64,000 bases of DNA from Diphasiastrum complanatum (taxonomy: Eukaryota; Streptophyta; Lycopodiopsida; Lycopodiales; Lycopodiaceae), in contig CM055113.1 in assembly GCA_029204225.1 (NCBI GenBank), forward strand, positions 15,155,471-15,219,470. Direction: 5' to 3'. A program made the position numbers and the translations under genes. Positions 35,219-48,677 of the stretch are shown here, piece after piece. Below the pieces are notes generated by a model that did not search any database, was not told where the DNA came from, and worked only from the letters and a program-made list of their open reading frames with translations. How positions within the stretch are numbered: the first letter of the stretch is position 1; every line of letters starts with the position of its first letter.

Positions 35219-38200
35219 CTCCCTCTTCGACTAGTTTTAGCATAGATTTTAATAGTACTCCAAGAGATGTCCTATGATTCATAAACAAGTCTTTTCCCAA
35301 TGTTTTGGTGAAGATATCATCCACACACTCCCTTGATGAGATATGTCGAAGCTCCACCTCTTTTGCCATGACTTGTTCTCACACAAAATGATAAGCCACT
35401 TCAATATGCTTGCTCCTTGCATGAAGAATAGGATTGCTTGCCAGAATTTGGGCTGAAAGGTTATCACAAAAGATGATTGGACTCTCTGAAAAATCCAGCA
35501 AATTAAGATCCTTTACCATCCCTTTGATCCAAAGCATCTCCTTTGTGCATGAAGTCAAGGCTTTGTACCCGGCCTCACTAGATAATAATGATTGTTGCTT
35601 GTTTCTTTGATATCCATGAGATAGCTCCATCACCTATGAAAATAGCATGAGCATTTATGGATTTCCTATCCATTTGATCTCTACCAAAGTTTGAATCCGA
35701 TAATCCAAACAAGTTAGTTAATGATCCTCTATAAACAATGCCAAAATTTCTAGAACCTGAGATGTACCTCAGTACTCTCTTGCCTAGCTTCCAATGCTCC
35801 ACACTAGGATCGTGCATAAATTGACTTAATCTACCAACACAATAGCTAAGATCAGGTCTTGTAATGGTTAGATATATGAGTGAACCAACTAGCTTCATAT
35901 AGAGTGTAATGTCCTTGAAGGATCTTTCGTTACCTCTTATAGTGAGCTTCACACATTTGACTCCATTGGTGTATCAATAGACTTTGCACCTAGCATATGA
36001 AATCTTTCTAGAATAGAATTAGCATATTGAAAAATGAAAGTAAATTGAGAAGTTCTAAACTCATTGGTGCTTTCTTAAGTCCCTACAAATTCTTTTGTAG
36101 AAAACACACATGATTAGGCTTGCCATGTGAAATGTAGTCGTCGGGTTGCTCCATAAACACCTCCTCCTCAAGGTCTCCATTCAAAAATGCATTAGTGATA
36201 TCCAATTGCCATAAATCTCATCCAAAATTTGTTGCAAGAGTTATGATGACCCGAATGCTTACCATGTTTGCCCTGGGTGCAAAGGTCTCATAGCCAATAC
36301 CATGTTCTTGAGCATATCATTTTTCCACCAACCTTGTCTTGTACTTGTTGACTGATCCATCTTGGTTTGTCTTCACTTTGAAGATCCACTTGCATCCAAT
36401 AGCCTTCTTGTCCTTTGAAAGTCATAAAAAATGACATCTCTTCCTATGACCACTTTCTTAGTTGAAGGAATATAAATTTTGTAAGCCTTGCTCACCTCAC
36501 TATAACAAAAGATTATATCTTTCTTTGAAGATGTATCCTCCTTTGTCCTCTAGGGTAATGTTGATATAGCAAATGCATCCAATTTTTTTGAAAAACTTGA
36601 CACTCGGCCTCCTACCAAATGACATCTCAAAAGGGGTTTTCCATCCAATACCACACTTGAGCATCTATTGCATAGAAAATTGGCACACAACAAAGCTTGA
36701 TTCCAAAAAAAATCAAGAAGATCTGCACCTAAACTCATGGATTTGGCTCCTTCACATAAGTTTCTATTCTTCCTCTCGTCCACTCCATTTTTTTGTGGTG
36801 ACCTTGAGCTTGTGTACTCCCTCTTGATCCCATTTGCATCACAAAATGCTTTGAACTTGGTAGAAATATACTCACCACCATTGTCACTCCTCAGACACTT
36901 GATCTTTGTAAAAAATTGGACCCCCCTTGCCATCTTGGGCTTGAGAAAGACATCAAACACCTCATTTTTGCTCTTTAGTAGATACACCCAACAAAATATA
37001 CAAATCATCAATAAAAGTCACATACATCTTAGCACCTCCATTGCTAATTGTAGTAACACCATGAATATCTGAATGCACAAGTTGAAAATGCCTTCTTGAC
37101 CTTGATGTAGATCTCTTGTAAGGTAACCTATGTGACTTTGATAAAGCACATTGATCACAAACATGATTCATGTTAGCTAGAGATTTGGGAAGACCAAAAA
37201 CAACTTGTCTCTTCGCCATCACCTCCAATGACTTGTAGTTGAGATGCCTCAATCTCTTGTGCCATACCTCTTGCATTGACAATTTCTCCATTTACATACA
37301 TTCAACGTGGTTAGCAACAACACAAACATCAAGTTTGAAGAATTTACCTTGTCTCTTCCCTTTTGCAATCAATTCATCCTCCTTGATCAAACAAGCATCA
37401 CCAACAAACTCCACTTTGAATCCCTTGTCAAGCATTTGACTCACACTAAGAAGATTCTTAGTGATAGATGGAAAGACAAAACATCCTTCAAATTTACATT
37501 CCTATTACTAGGGAGGGAGATAAGAATTGTGCCAATCTCTTTGATTGCACACTCACCATCATTGGCCGTGCAGATCACGTTTTTGTCACCTTCAAATGCC
37601 ATCAATGATGAATAATATTCTTCATGAAATGTCATATGTGATGTAGCTCCACTATCAATCCACCAAGAATCAATACCTCCATGATTAGCTAACAAGCAAG
37701 ATGACATAACAAAAGCATCATTTGAGAGTTGTTCATCAACACCATCTTCATCAAGAATTATATTAGTTTGCTTCTCACCTTGATCTCTCTTCTTCTTGAA
37801 ACAATCACTAGCAAAATGTCCTTTGACTCCACAATAGAAACATTTTAGCTTGGATCTATCTTTCTTTCACTCTTTTGAGAAATCAAACTTATGTAATATT
37901 CAAATATGAGCATATCTTAGTTAAATCATTTGTGCAAAACAAAATGAATGGAAGATGGGAAAGTCTTTATTTTTGGGGCATTTTGCCTCTACAATTTACA
38001 ACAAAACTTTGCACCAAATTAGATGATCATCCAACAAGCCATTAAGAACAACTTGAACAAGCTCCACTTAATGCTTTCACTAATACATACTAGTTCATCA
38101 CTCAAAGCTTTAACTGTCAAAACAAAAGCATGAGCACTTTCATCCTTCTTTTGAAGACTTTGAAAACTTTGCCTGCTTAGGGTTAAGACCCTAGATGTAG

Positions 38201-39052
38201 ACTTGGACTCATAAACCTTCTTCAGGGTTTCCCTAGCTTCAATAGATGTTGTGCACTTACCAGCTTCCTTGAGAAGTTCATTAGTCACATAAAGAGCTTT
38301 CTTTGCCCTCCTATCGACAAGCTCAATTTGCATGTGCGCGATGACTTTGAAGCTTTCTACACTACCTGAATTGCTCTTGAGGTGCCAAAGGTATCTCCTC
38401 CACACCTACAACAATATCCATCAACTCATTCATCTCAAGAAAAGATTCCATCCTCACCTTCTAAGTAGAATAGTTGATTGAGGTAAGCATAGCTATCATT
38501 GCCTTCCAACATGAAGCCACTTGAGGTTGTCATGTTGCAATGATTTGATCTTTTCTTTGAACTTGTTCTAATGCACTTGGCACTCTCTTGAAAATCAACA
38601 AATGAACTCAAGAAGAAATCACAAAAATTTTTAAACAATCTAGCCTCTCCTTTTCTCTCTTCTAGCACATCCTAGAACATAGAATGATGATTTCTTGATC
38701 ACACTTGATCAAACCTCAATATAATAAACTTTTGCTAACTCCTAACATTGAATCACACTCTTGAAAAAGTCCAACAACTTAAAAACAAGAGATTCTATCA
38801 AATTTAGGGTTACTCCAAAAATGCAAAACATTGAATCAAGCAAAAGCTATATGCAAAAGCTAGAATCTTAATATATTATCTAATAGAATGTAACATCCAC
38901 AATCATGAGCAATTTTTGTCTCCACATTCTACTGAGTGGTTTAAAAAATTGGCCTACTCCAAGTGATTTGATCTAAAATGATGCTAGGATCACAAAGATC
39001 CAATTTCTATACTTGAAAATGCAAGATTTGACCTAGAACACGTAGAATTAAT

Positions 39053-39710
39053 TGTGAAAAATCAACTAACTTAGTTGTTTGATCTTGGCAATTTTGAGGC
39101 CAAATTTAGATCTCAACTTGGAGATAGATTTTTTTTATGTAAATAAAGGCCTGAATAGTGTTTGTACTATTTTTGACAAGTAGACAAGTGGTCAAGGTCA
39201 AGGTCGAGTTTGGACTCATTCTAATTGGCTCATTTTCATACATTGCATCTAGACTAGAATTTCTAGGTCATTTGGTGAGATACCAAGAAATCACCATTTA
39301 GGGGAAGTTTAGGGCAAGTGGCAAAATGACATTTGAGTAGCTATAAATAGAAATAGTAGTGTGGAGAACATATCATTGTATTCTCTTTTGATTTGGATAA
39401 TTCATCTTATGATCCTATGTCCATCTCATGTGTATTTTTCTTGATATCTTGGTTTTCTATGTGTAGAATGTTGATTTTATGATTGATCTTGCTTTCACAC
39501 GTGTGAAGGACAATAGGCTGTTGTTGTTGTATGCAAAGAGACAACACCTTAATATACTTAAGTGTTCATGATCATAACTTTATGCATTTACTAAGTTCTA
39601 GCATGCATAAAGTAGTGATTTCTATCTTTTAGCTATTTCTAGATGTGCATCCAAATTTGGCTCAGATCATGTTGATCCATGAAGTATGTTTCGTATTTAA
39701 ATTTTTCACA
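39053..39710 (+). repeat. 5' LTR of element D
   Basis: 658 bp, TGTGAAAAATCAACTAAC to ATTTTTCACA. A TATA-like GCTATAAATAG lies near 39342. It is the same family as the solo LTR at 45915-46569. Confidence 0.88.
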
Positions 39711-42156
39711 TGGTATTAGATCAGGTTGCAGGCCAAAGTTGGCGATTTTCCAAAATCTAGAGGTTGATTTTAGAGTGCCATAAACTCTATGTGGATTTAG
39801 AGGTGTTTCTAGCTCAAATCTTGTAGTTTCAAGTATAGAGATTGGATCTTTGTGATCTTAAAATCATTTTAGGTCAAAACAATTGTATTAGGCTGGTTTT
39901 TGAAGCCACTTACTATATTGTGCAAACAAAAATTGCTTATGGTTGTGGATGCTACATTCTATTAGATGATATACCAAGATTCTAGGTTTTGCATATAAAT
40001 TTTTCTTGATTCAATATTTTGCATTCTTGAAAGAACCCTAAATTTGATAGGATCTCTTGATTTTAAGTTGCTGGACTTTTTCAAGAGTATGTTTCAATCT
40101 TAGGTGTTGACAAAATTTTATCATATTGTGATCAAGAGAATCAACAATCTATGTGCTAGGATTTGCTAGAAAAGAGAAAAAGGAGAGGCTAGATTGTTTT
40201 CATATCTTTGTGATTTATTCTTCAATTTTATTTGTTGATTTTCAAGGGAACTCTAAGTGCCTTGGAAAAGGTTTAAAGAAAAGATCAAATCATTGCATCA
40301 TGGTAACTTCAAGGCTTCATGTTGGAAGGCAATGATAGGTTTACCTCACCAAATTATTTTACTTGGAATGTGAGGATGGAATTTTTGCTTGAGATGAATA
40401 ATTTGATGGATATTGTTGTAGGTGTGGAGAATACACCTCTGGCACCTCAATAATAATTGAGGTATGACAAGAAGGCAAAGAAAGCTTTACATGCGATCAA
40501 GATGAATGTGACTAATGAACTTCTCAAGGAAGTTGATAAGTGCACAACATCAAGTGAGGCTTGGAAATCTTTGAAGAGATTTATGAGTCCAAGTCTACAT
40601 CTAGGGTCCTAAATCTAAGGAGAAATTTTTCAAAGTCTTCAAAAGAATGATGAAGGTGCTCATGCTTTTGTTTTTAGAGTTTAACGCTTTGAGTGATGAA
40701 CTAGCATCTATTAGTGAAAGCATTAAGGATGTGGAGCTTGTTCAAGATGTTCTTAATAGCTTGTTGGATGATCATGCTATTTTGGTGTAAAGCTTTGCTA
40801 ATAAAAATACATTGCCAAGTATGGAGGATTTGCAAGAAATCTTGGTGAATGAGAGTTTAGGCTTCTATCAAAAGGTGGATCTACTTCTACATCTCAAGTT
40901 GGAGAGGAGGAAGCAATGTTCATCAAAGGCAAGTTCAAGGACAAAGGCAAAAGCAAGTGGCCAAAGAGTCAAGATCAATGTGAGCCTTCTACTTTTGTTG
41001 GCAAGAAGAAAGATAGATCCAAGTTAAAATACTTTTATTGTGGAGTCAAAGGTCATTTTGCAAGTGATTGTTTCGAGAAGAAAAGAGATCAAGGTGAGAA
41101 ACAAACAAATCTAACTCTTGATGAAAATGGTGTTGATGAACATTATTCAAATTGTGCTTTTGTTATGTCATCTTGCTTGTTGGCTAATCATGGAGACATT
41201 GATCCTTGGTGGATTGATAGTGGAGCTACATCATATATGACATATCATGAGGAGTATAATTCATCATTGATGGCATTTGAAAGTGAAAAGAAGGTGATCT
41301 ACATGGCCAATGATGGTGAGTGTCCAATCAAAGGGATTGGCACAATTCCTATTTCCCTTTCTACTAATAGGAATATGAATTTGAAGATGTTTTGTTCATT
41401 CTATTTATCACTAAGGACCTTCTTAGTGTGAGTCAAATACTTGACAAGGGGTTCAAAGTGGAGTTTGATGGTGATGCTTGTTTGATCAAGAAGGAGGATG
41501 AATTGATTGCAAAAGAGTAGAGGCAAGGTAAGTTGTTCAAACTTGATGCTTCTGTTGTTGCTAACCAAGTTGGATGTACGGAAAAGGAGCAATTGTCAAT
41601 GCAAGAGGTATGGCACAAGAGATTGGGGCATCTCGACTACATGTTATTGGAGGTGATGACAAAGAGGCAAGTTGTGTCTGGTCTTCCCAATCCTTTAACA
41701 AGCTTGAATCATGTTTGTGAACTATGTGCTTTATCAAAGTCACATAGGTTACCTTACAAGAGATCTACATCAAGGTCAAGTAAGCCTTTTCAACTTGTGC
41801 ATTTGGATATTCATGGTGTTACTACAATTAGCAATGGAGGTGCTAAGATGTGTATGACTTTTATAAATGAAATAGTAGATTTTGGTGGATGTATCTACTA
41901 AAAAGCAAAGATGAGGTGTTTGATGTCTTTGTCAAGTCCAAGATTGCAAGGGAGGTTCAATTTTTTACAAAGACAAGGGCTTGAGGAGTGACAATGGTGG
42001 TGAGTATATTTCTACCAAGTTCAAGGCATTTTGTGATGCAAATGGGATCAAGAGGGAGTACACAAGCCCAAGGACACCACAAAAAAATGGAGTGGCTGAG
42101 AGGAAGAATAGAACCTTATGTGAAGGAGCCAAAGCCATGAGGTTAGATGCAAATCT

Positions 42157-42664
42157 TATTATAATCAACAATTGAATTCAGCATAGACAAGAGACAATGA
42201 ACGTGAATCTGAAAATCTGACAACAAAGCCAGTACATATGATAATGGTGCTATCCAATCCGTGCACCGTGGAGAAGGGCTTCAATGGCGATCTCGAATAT
42301 GACTGATCTACAAAATAGAATGCTCCAACTGCTAAGGAATGCTTCTCAATGTGGTAGCTATATAGTGGCGACCACCATCAGAGAGAGCGAACAGCCAAAT
42401 GACAAAAGGGATGCAAAATACCAAAATTGTGTTTTTGCATAAGGAGTCGAAAGATCAAATGATGAAGAGGCCACCTCCGGACCCTGCCGTTGGGGGGCTC
42501 TGCCCCCCAAACCCCTCGCCGACGGGCTACCGCCCCCTGGACCCCCTGTTTCTCGGGGGGTTCCACACCGCAAACCCCCCAAACTTCTTGTTATGCAATC
42601 CAACCATTTCATAACCATCATGGTCTCACATTAGACCCCATACTAACAACCGTGCTCAATAATG
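42157..42664 (-). repeat. 3' LTR of element E
   Basis: It matches 52467-52941 across about 480 bp, including a GC-rich hairpin segment near 42488-42590. It borders element F on its right. Confidence 0.8.
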
Positions 42665-45600
42665 GCTTTTTTTCTCTCTTTCAAGAAACCTTCACCAAGT
42701 TGTAGACACCTTCGGTTTTAATCATAGAACCTTCAATTTGAAGGGCGAACAATCATTCCGAACAAAATCTAGAAACATCAGAAAAATAGTCAAAAAACAC
42801 CCAAAAATCACCAAACCTTAAAAAAAAAAAAAAAAACCTTCGCCTGGTTCATTGTGCATAGGTGTGATTCAGATCTATCTACTGCCAGGTCGGCGAAGAT
42901 TAATACAAAAAATAGAAGGTTTTTCAGAGGATCAGTTGTCATATTGCCATATTTTTGTCAAAAAAGCCACTTTTTTGCAAAAATACCAGTATTACTCTTG
43001 ATCCTTTGCCAAAACCTTTCGGAGTTTCCAAAATATTCTATTTATAGTAAAATACTATTTATGAGTTCGACAAAGATTCTTCTTGTCCAGATCATAGAAA
43101 ATCTTGATTTTAACCCTCGCCAAACTACAGAAACCGTGTTTTTTTTTGTGTCAGAAACCTTCATCAGGTTTACCCTAGCTTTATTTGTGTTGAATCTTGC
43201 ATCTGAGAGTTCGACAAAGGTTATTTTCATAAAAATTGTCAGAAAAGTTAATCAGAGTGTTTTTTTTTCCAAAATAGCACTATTGAACCTTCGCCAAGTC
43301 AATCTTCGCCTAGAGAACCTTCGCCAGTAATATTTTTTGATTCTAATTTTCCAGATCAAGTCTCTGTCAAAATTTGGGTCAGGTATGATACAGTCTGATT
43401 TGGTGTCTGAGAAATTTTTCATTTTTTAGAAGTATCGATTGATTGAATTTTGAAATCTTTTTTACGATATAGCCATCAGATTCTTGAAAAGTAAATAGAT
43501 CTAGTAGATCTGATCTGAGATAGTTTTGATTGAACAATCTAGATCCAATTTCATAGTCTGCTTGATTTGAATTTTTTAAGATGGCTGCTCCTGGAGTTGC
43601 TCCTGGAGGTGCTTCTGAGGAAGTCAATCCTATCATTGTTAGAAGAGACCCCATTTGGATCTACCCAAATACAATGGGTTAACAGATCCAGTTAGATTTC
43701 TTCATATCTATGTTGAATCCTGTGAAGTCTATGGTGAAATTTTCCCTCAAGATAAACTTAAGCTTTTTCCTATGGCCTTAACAGGCGCAGCACAAGATTG
43801 GTACTATAATCAAGGTGAATTTGAGCATACAGATTGGGAGGTTGTTGAACGAGCCCTTATCACACGATTCAAACCTCGGAACTTTATGGAAGACCCTTTC
43901 CTACTTTTAAGTAAAATGAAAATGGGAAAGCAAGAAATGGTTCAAGATTACATTGAATGGGTGAAACGCCTCAGATATGAGTGCGAACCTGAGTTGATTA
44001 ACAAAAATGCCATGATTATGTGGTTTTTGTCAGGTTTACCTAAAAGGATCAGACGTGAGCTAAAACACCATAATGAGTATGCGCTCTTGCAAAATGCTAT
44101 GGATGATGCAATTTGGGAGGAGGATGAAGATTCAGATGATGAGCCGAATATCAGTATGTTGTCTTATAGAGCAGGGTAGACTACTATGACATCCACCACT
44201 ATTGCATCAACAAATGTCAACGCTACTGTAGAAATGATGCTCAATGAGTTCGAAAAACTCGGAAAGAACCAGCAGAAATAGATGGAAAAGTTGCAGTCGC
44301 AATTTGATGAGAAGATCAAAGCATTGGAAGATTTCCACGGACAAGCGAACAAGGAACCTGAGAAGTTTGCAAAGACTTTTTTCCTACCAGGAAAAATGTC
44401 TGGTGTTCTATTTGTACAGGAAATCACACAGTGAACAAGTGTCCTCAATTGAAAAAACAATTGGAAATTAGTGTTTGTCATTTGTGTGATTCGCCTGATC
44501 ATGAGACCACTTTTTGCAACTTCAATCCTCGGATAATTGAGCAACGGTATGCCCAAATGGGATATCGAAAACCACAGTATGGAGGAAATCCAGCAGCTAG
44601 ACCTCAACAATCTGCTCTTGGATACCCGGAACGTTTAGCCTTGCCTGCCCCACCAAAGCACTCCGCTCCTCCTGCCAATTTGATGGAACCAGAATCGTAT
44701 ATAAGTGCCAAGCAATGGAACTATGGTAATGATCAAGAAGGCGAATCTTTAGGGCAATATGCTATTTATGCTACCGCACAACAACAAGCATCTAGAAACT
44801 AGACCAGAGCACCACTTGGATGCTTTGCATGTGGAGAAAATCACAAACTTGTAGAATGTCCAAATAAAGAGAAATTTGTACCATTTTGTTGTGACTGTGG
44901 TTATGGGCATTGCTATAAAAACTATCCAGCAAGACCGAAGCCACCACCAGCTACAACTCCTGTAAATTTGATAACAATCAAGCAAACACCAGTAGCTCAG
45001 AATAAATCAAGTGCACCCTTGATGGTGGTCACCAGAGCACAGAAGCAGAAAGAACTAGTAGCGGATCCAGTACCTGCTGATTCTATACCATTAACCGATA
45101 TACCAACAACATCTGGAGGCTATCCAAATCTTCATGCAGAAAAACGAAGATATCAGGATATGAGGTAGTGGATTAAACATCTGCAAGAAGAAGATGAGCT
45201 TGAAGCTGCTAAAGCAACAGCCGAAGTTCGTCCTTCACCATTGCAATCACCAAGAAATTCACGTACATATATGAATGATCAGTTGCATCATCATGAAGAA
45301 CCCTTCAAGATGACTGAACCGAAAGCGTCGCAAATAGAACTGCTCATGAATATTTTATCTAGTAAGATTAATATTTCATTGGGAGAGTTTCTGAAGTTGG
45401 TGCCAAAAGCAAAAGAAGTCTTAGCGCAAAAATTACCTCAAGTAGAACCAGAAGTCCGTCAAGAGCCACTTTTTTGTGCTGGATTTGAAGAATCTAATGA
45501 AGCACTCCATGTCGGAACCGCTTGGGAAAGTGAACAAAAAAATATCACCCTGCCGATACAACATAGACAATTTCCTAAAGAAGTAGCTGTGATAGATGGC

Positions 45601-45914
45601 GGTTCAGAAGTTAACCTGATTTCTACAAAGCTATATGCAAAATGGGGTCTTACAAAGATCAAGCCTGCTACTTTTGCCATTAAGCTAGTTGATCAAACGA
45701 CAGTTCGTCCACGAGGAATGGTTGAAGATATACCTCTCAGAATTGTTGGAGTACAGTTCGTCATTACTTTTGTAGTAATGGACTCATCATAAGCACCAAA
45801 TGTCTACCGAGTCCTATTGAGACGTCCATGGTTATGAGTTGCACAAGCAATTCATAACTGGGGTACCGAGAAAATCACTTTTGAAAATCGTGAACGTGCA
45901 GTCAAAGTTGATCC

Positions 45915-46569
45915 TGTGAAAATTGTCAACATTTCCTAGCTAGTTTGAGGCCTAAATTGGCTAAAATTGTAAATAGTTTTGGTTCTGGAGTTTCCCACGT
46001 GTGAACCAGGCCACAATGTTTTTATTTACTGTATTTTTTCAGTATGATGAAGTGTCAAACTTCATACCCTTCAAAATGAGACCATTTTGATGTATTTTGG
46101 TCATATAAGCCATTTTTAGCTATTTTTCCTATATAGGGAATATCTAGGGTCAAGTACCTTCTAGAGAGAGGAGAGAGAGTCATCTTTCTCATCCATAAAT
46201 AGTAGGGAAGTCGTGGAGAACAGGTTGGAGAAACCTTTTGTATGCTTCATTGAGATCAATAGATCATTGTCATTGTTTCTTCCTCCATTGAGAGCATTGT
46301 TGTGTGTATTGTCTTCAAGCTATTGTGTATGATCTTAGGTGCTTTCCAAAAGTGATAGGCTGATGTATTATGGACTGTATAATGCTATTTTGGGCCGCAC
46401 TTGATGTTTATGGAAGTTTCCATTTGTGATAAATGCTTTTTGATCAAGTTCTTTGCATTCTAGGTAGCATAGAATGTGTTGCCAATTCCTAGCTTATGTA
46501 GTTTGGAGTGCAAGCATTCAAGCCAATGATCTTGGAGTTTAGATCCACTTAGGATCTGTATTTTTCACA
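45915..46569 (+). repeat. Solo copia LTR (C/D family) with perfect target duplication
   Basis: 655 bp, from TGTGAAAATTGTCAAC to TATTTTTCACA, flanked on both sides by GATCC (45910-45914 and 46570-46574). It resembles the LTRs of D in its start, in the 'tttgaggcc' phrase and in its end. It is what remains after recombination between two LTRs of an inserted element. It is the innermost layer of the nest. Confidence 0.88.
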
Positions 46570-47166
46570 GATCCTACAACTTGGACTATCAACCAGTGGT
46601 TCAAAAGAGGATGATGATTCATCAACAACGGATCATATTTGTGACCGACCAGAGAAAAATTTGGGAGTTCATTACGATTCTCAAACGGATACTGTCAATT
46701 GGAATGAAGCTCTTGCAACGATTGATTGTACCGTAGGATATATGTGTCAACAAGATAATCAGTCAGATTTGAGCGAGATCTCATTATTGGATCGAACCTT
46801 GGATACACCGATCACTTTTCCATTGAATGTGTTGAATGTAGCTTGGATATCAACAAAACCTATACCAGATCCGATTGAAGATGATCTCATACCTGTGAGT
46901 CATGCCTTGACTTATGATCACAATGCAGAACTTACGGATGAGCAGATTCTAAATCATTTGGATCCAACCAGATTTGGAGTGCATAATGTTCCTGATGAAC
47001 CAACAATAAAACCGCCCAAAGTAGTTATATTGAAAAAAGACAGGATCACAGGGTCAATGATGAAGAAACAAGCCAAGCAACATTATAATACGGTCTTGAG
47101 ATGAGAAAATCCTCCTCAAAAGATTGATTCAAAGAATGTACCACCCTTATTAGATAAAAAAAAGAA

Positions 47167-48417
47167 ATGGAGCAGAGAATTTTAGACATGGGATTCAAAA
47201 ATACTCTTATCAGTCAGAAGATTGTTCAGCTGGACAGAGAATTGAAGATTGCCAAGCAGCACAAAGAAAAGTTTGAAGCTGAAAAGAAGATGGCACAGCA
47301 ACAGGCTGATCGCCTCGAAGGATACGTCGGCTCCCTACAGAATGCCCTGAGAACCGCACAAGATCAAGTGGACAAGGCCCTGCAGGATGCAAAGCAACAA
47401 GTGTAGCTACTACAAGGTCAACTGTAGATGGCGGAGCAGGATCGCACATGTCTCCAAGGTGAATTGGATGCGACCACCCTTGAGCGTGATGCATATCTTT
47501 AGACACAAATACCAGATCATTCGGTAACTCCGATGGAGATCGCAAAGTAGAAACTTACAAAGTTGCCCTTCAGGGATTCTAAGGCCACTTTGACAGGCTC
47601 AAAGGATAGCTTCAACTGAGTTGGCAAAGGCTAAAGAAACTATCAGCGCCTATGAAAAAGCAGCCGCTCAGGTGTTGGAAGCCAGACCACAAATCCTAGT
47701 ACCGATCACGCTGCAATTCTCCCCTTCGCACCAAACTACAATACCAATGGATACAAGGTTGGATTCAGACATGGACCAGGGGGGACCTCTAGAAATTGAA
47801 GAACAACCGCCAGCTTCACAGGCAGTGCCAGTGGGTCCATCCTCATCAAGGATCACACCATTATTCAGAAGGCCCATCAGCGTCGAGGACCAAATCCAGA
47901 ATTTCTTATCGCAACATCCTCATGAGTCCTCGTGTGGTGGATGGGTCCTTAAGTTCAAGACCTCAAAAATAGAGGCCGACAAAGAATCGAACAAAATACC
48001 TGCATTGGGAGAGCAATTGGCATGGAGAGTTACCATTTTTGAGAAAACTCTAAAATCAATTAGGAGTTATGTGGCCAGCTCTCACCAATTGCGGCTAGAT
48101 CCCTATTATGTGCCAATGCCAAGAAGGAATAAATGGAAGGATTTGGGATTGGCTATGGACAAAATCACAATCCATACGCCCAACTGGCCAATCATCCATC
48201 AGCCATATCAGTGGACGATATCAGTGGATTTCCATCGGGCCTTACAAGCATACCAGCGGGAGTATATCCCTCTTCCGATCCGACAGTGCAACAATCGGCA
48301 ATATTTGCAAAAGATTTAAGTCTATTGGCATCAGTGGCAACCAAATGGGATAATTGCCTTCCTCCTCTGACATTCGATCCAAATAAGCCAATGGCCTCAG
48401 AGAATATCAAAGATTAG
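47167..48417 (+). mobile_element. Extra coiled-coil reading region of element F
   Basis: This region follows the protease and linker of F where RT would be expected. The first part is strongly heptad-like (LDRELKIAKQHKEKFEAEKK, QQQADRLEGYVGSLQNALR). The second is Pro/Gln-rich then mixed (PHESSCGGWVLKFKTSK). It matches no retroelement enzyme I know. Additional reading frames downstream of pol are known in some plant Ty3 elements; here it follows protease directly. Confidence 0.5.
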
Positions 48418-48677
48418 CTGCCGGTTGCTCATTTATATTTTCGTGCAGCAATGATGGGAGGCTCCTGGGAATCTCGTTTCACATCATGGACAACCTCAAA
48501 GTGGACTGCAGGAGTCCATCGTTGTTTTTTGTAATATAATTTGGATTTTAATACTGCCCAACTCGATTTATGGAGAAGGTGCAGTACCATTTAATAAAGA
48601 TACGTCGCGAAGCCAATAAAAGTCCCCAAAAACTGCATCTCGCAGGTGTCGTGGGACCACCACCAGTTTTGGGATAT

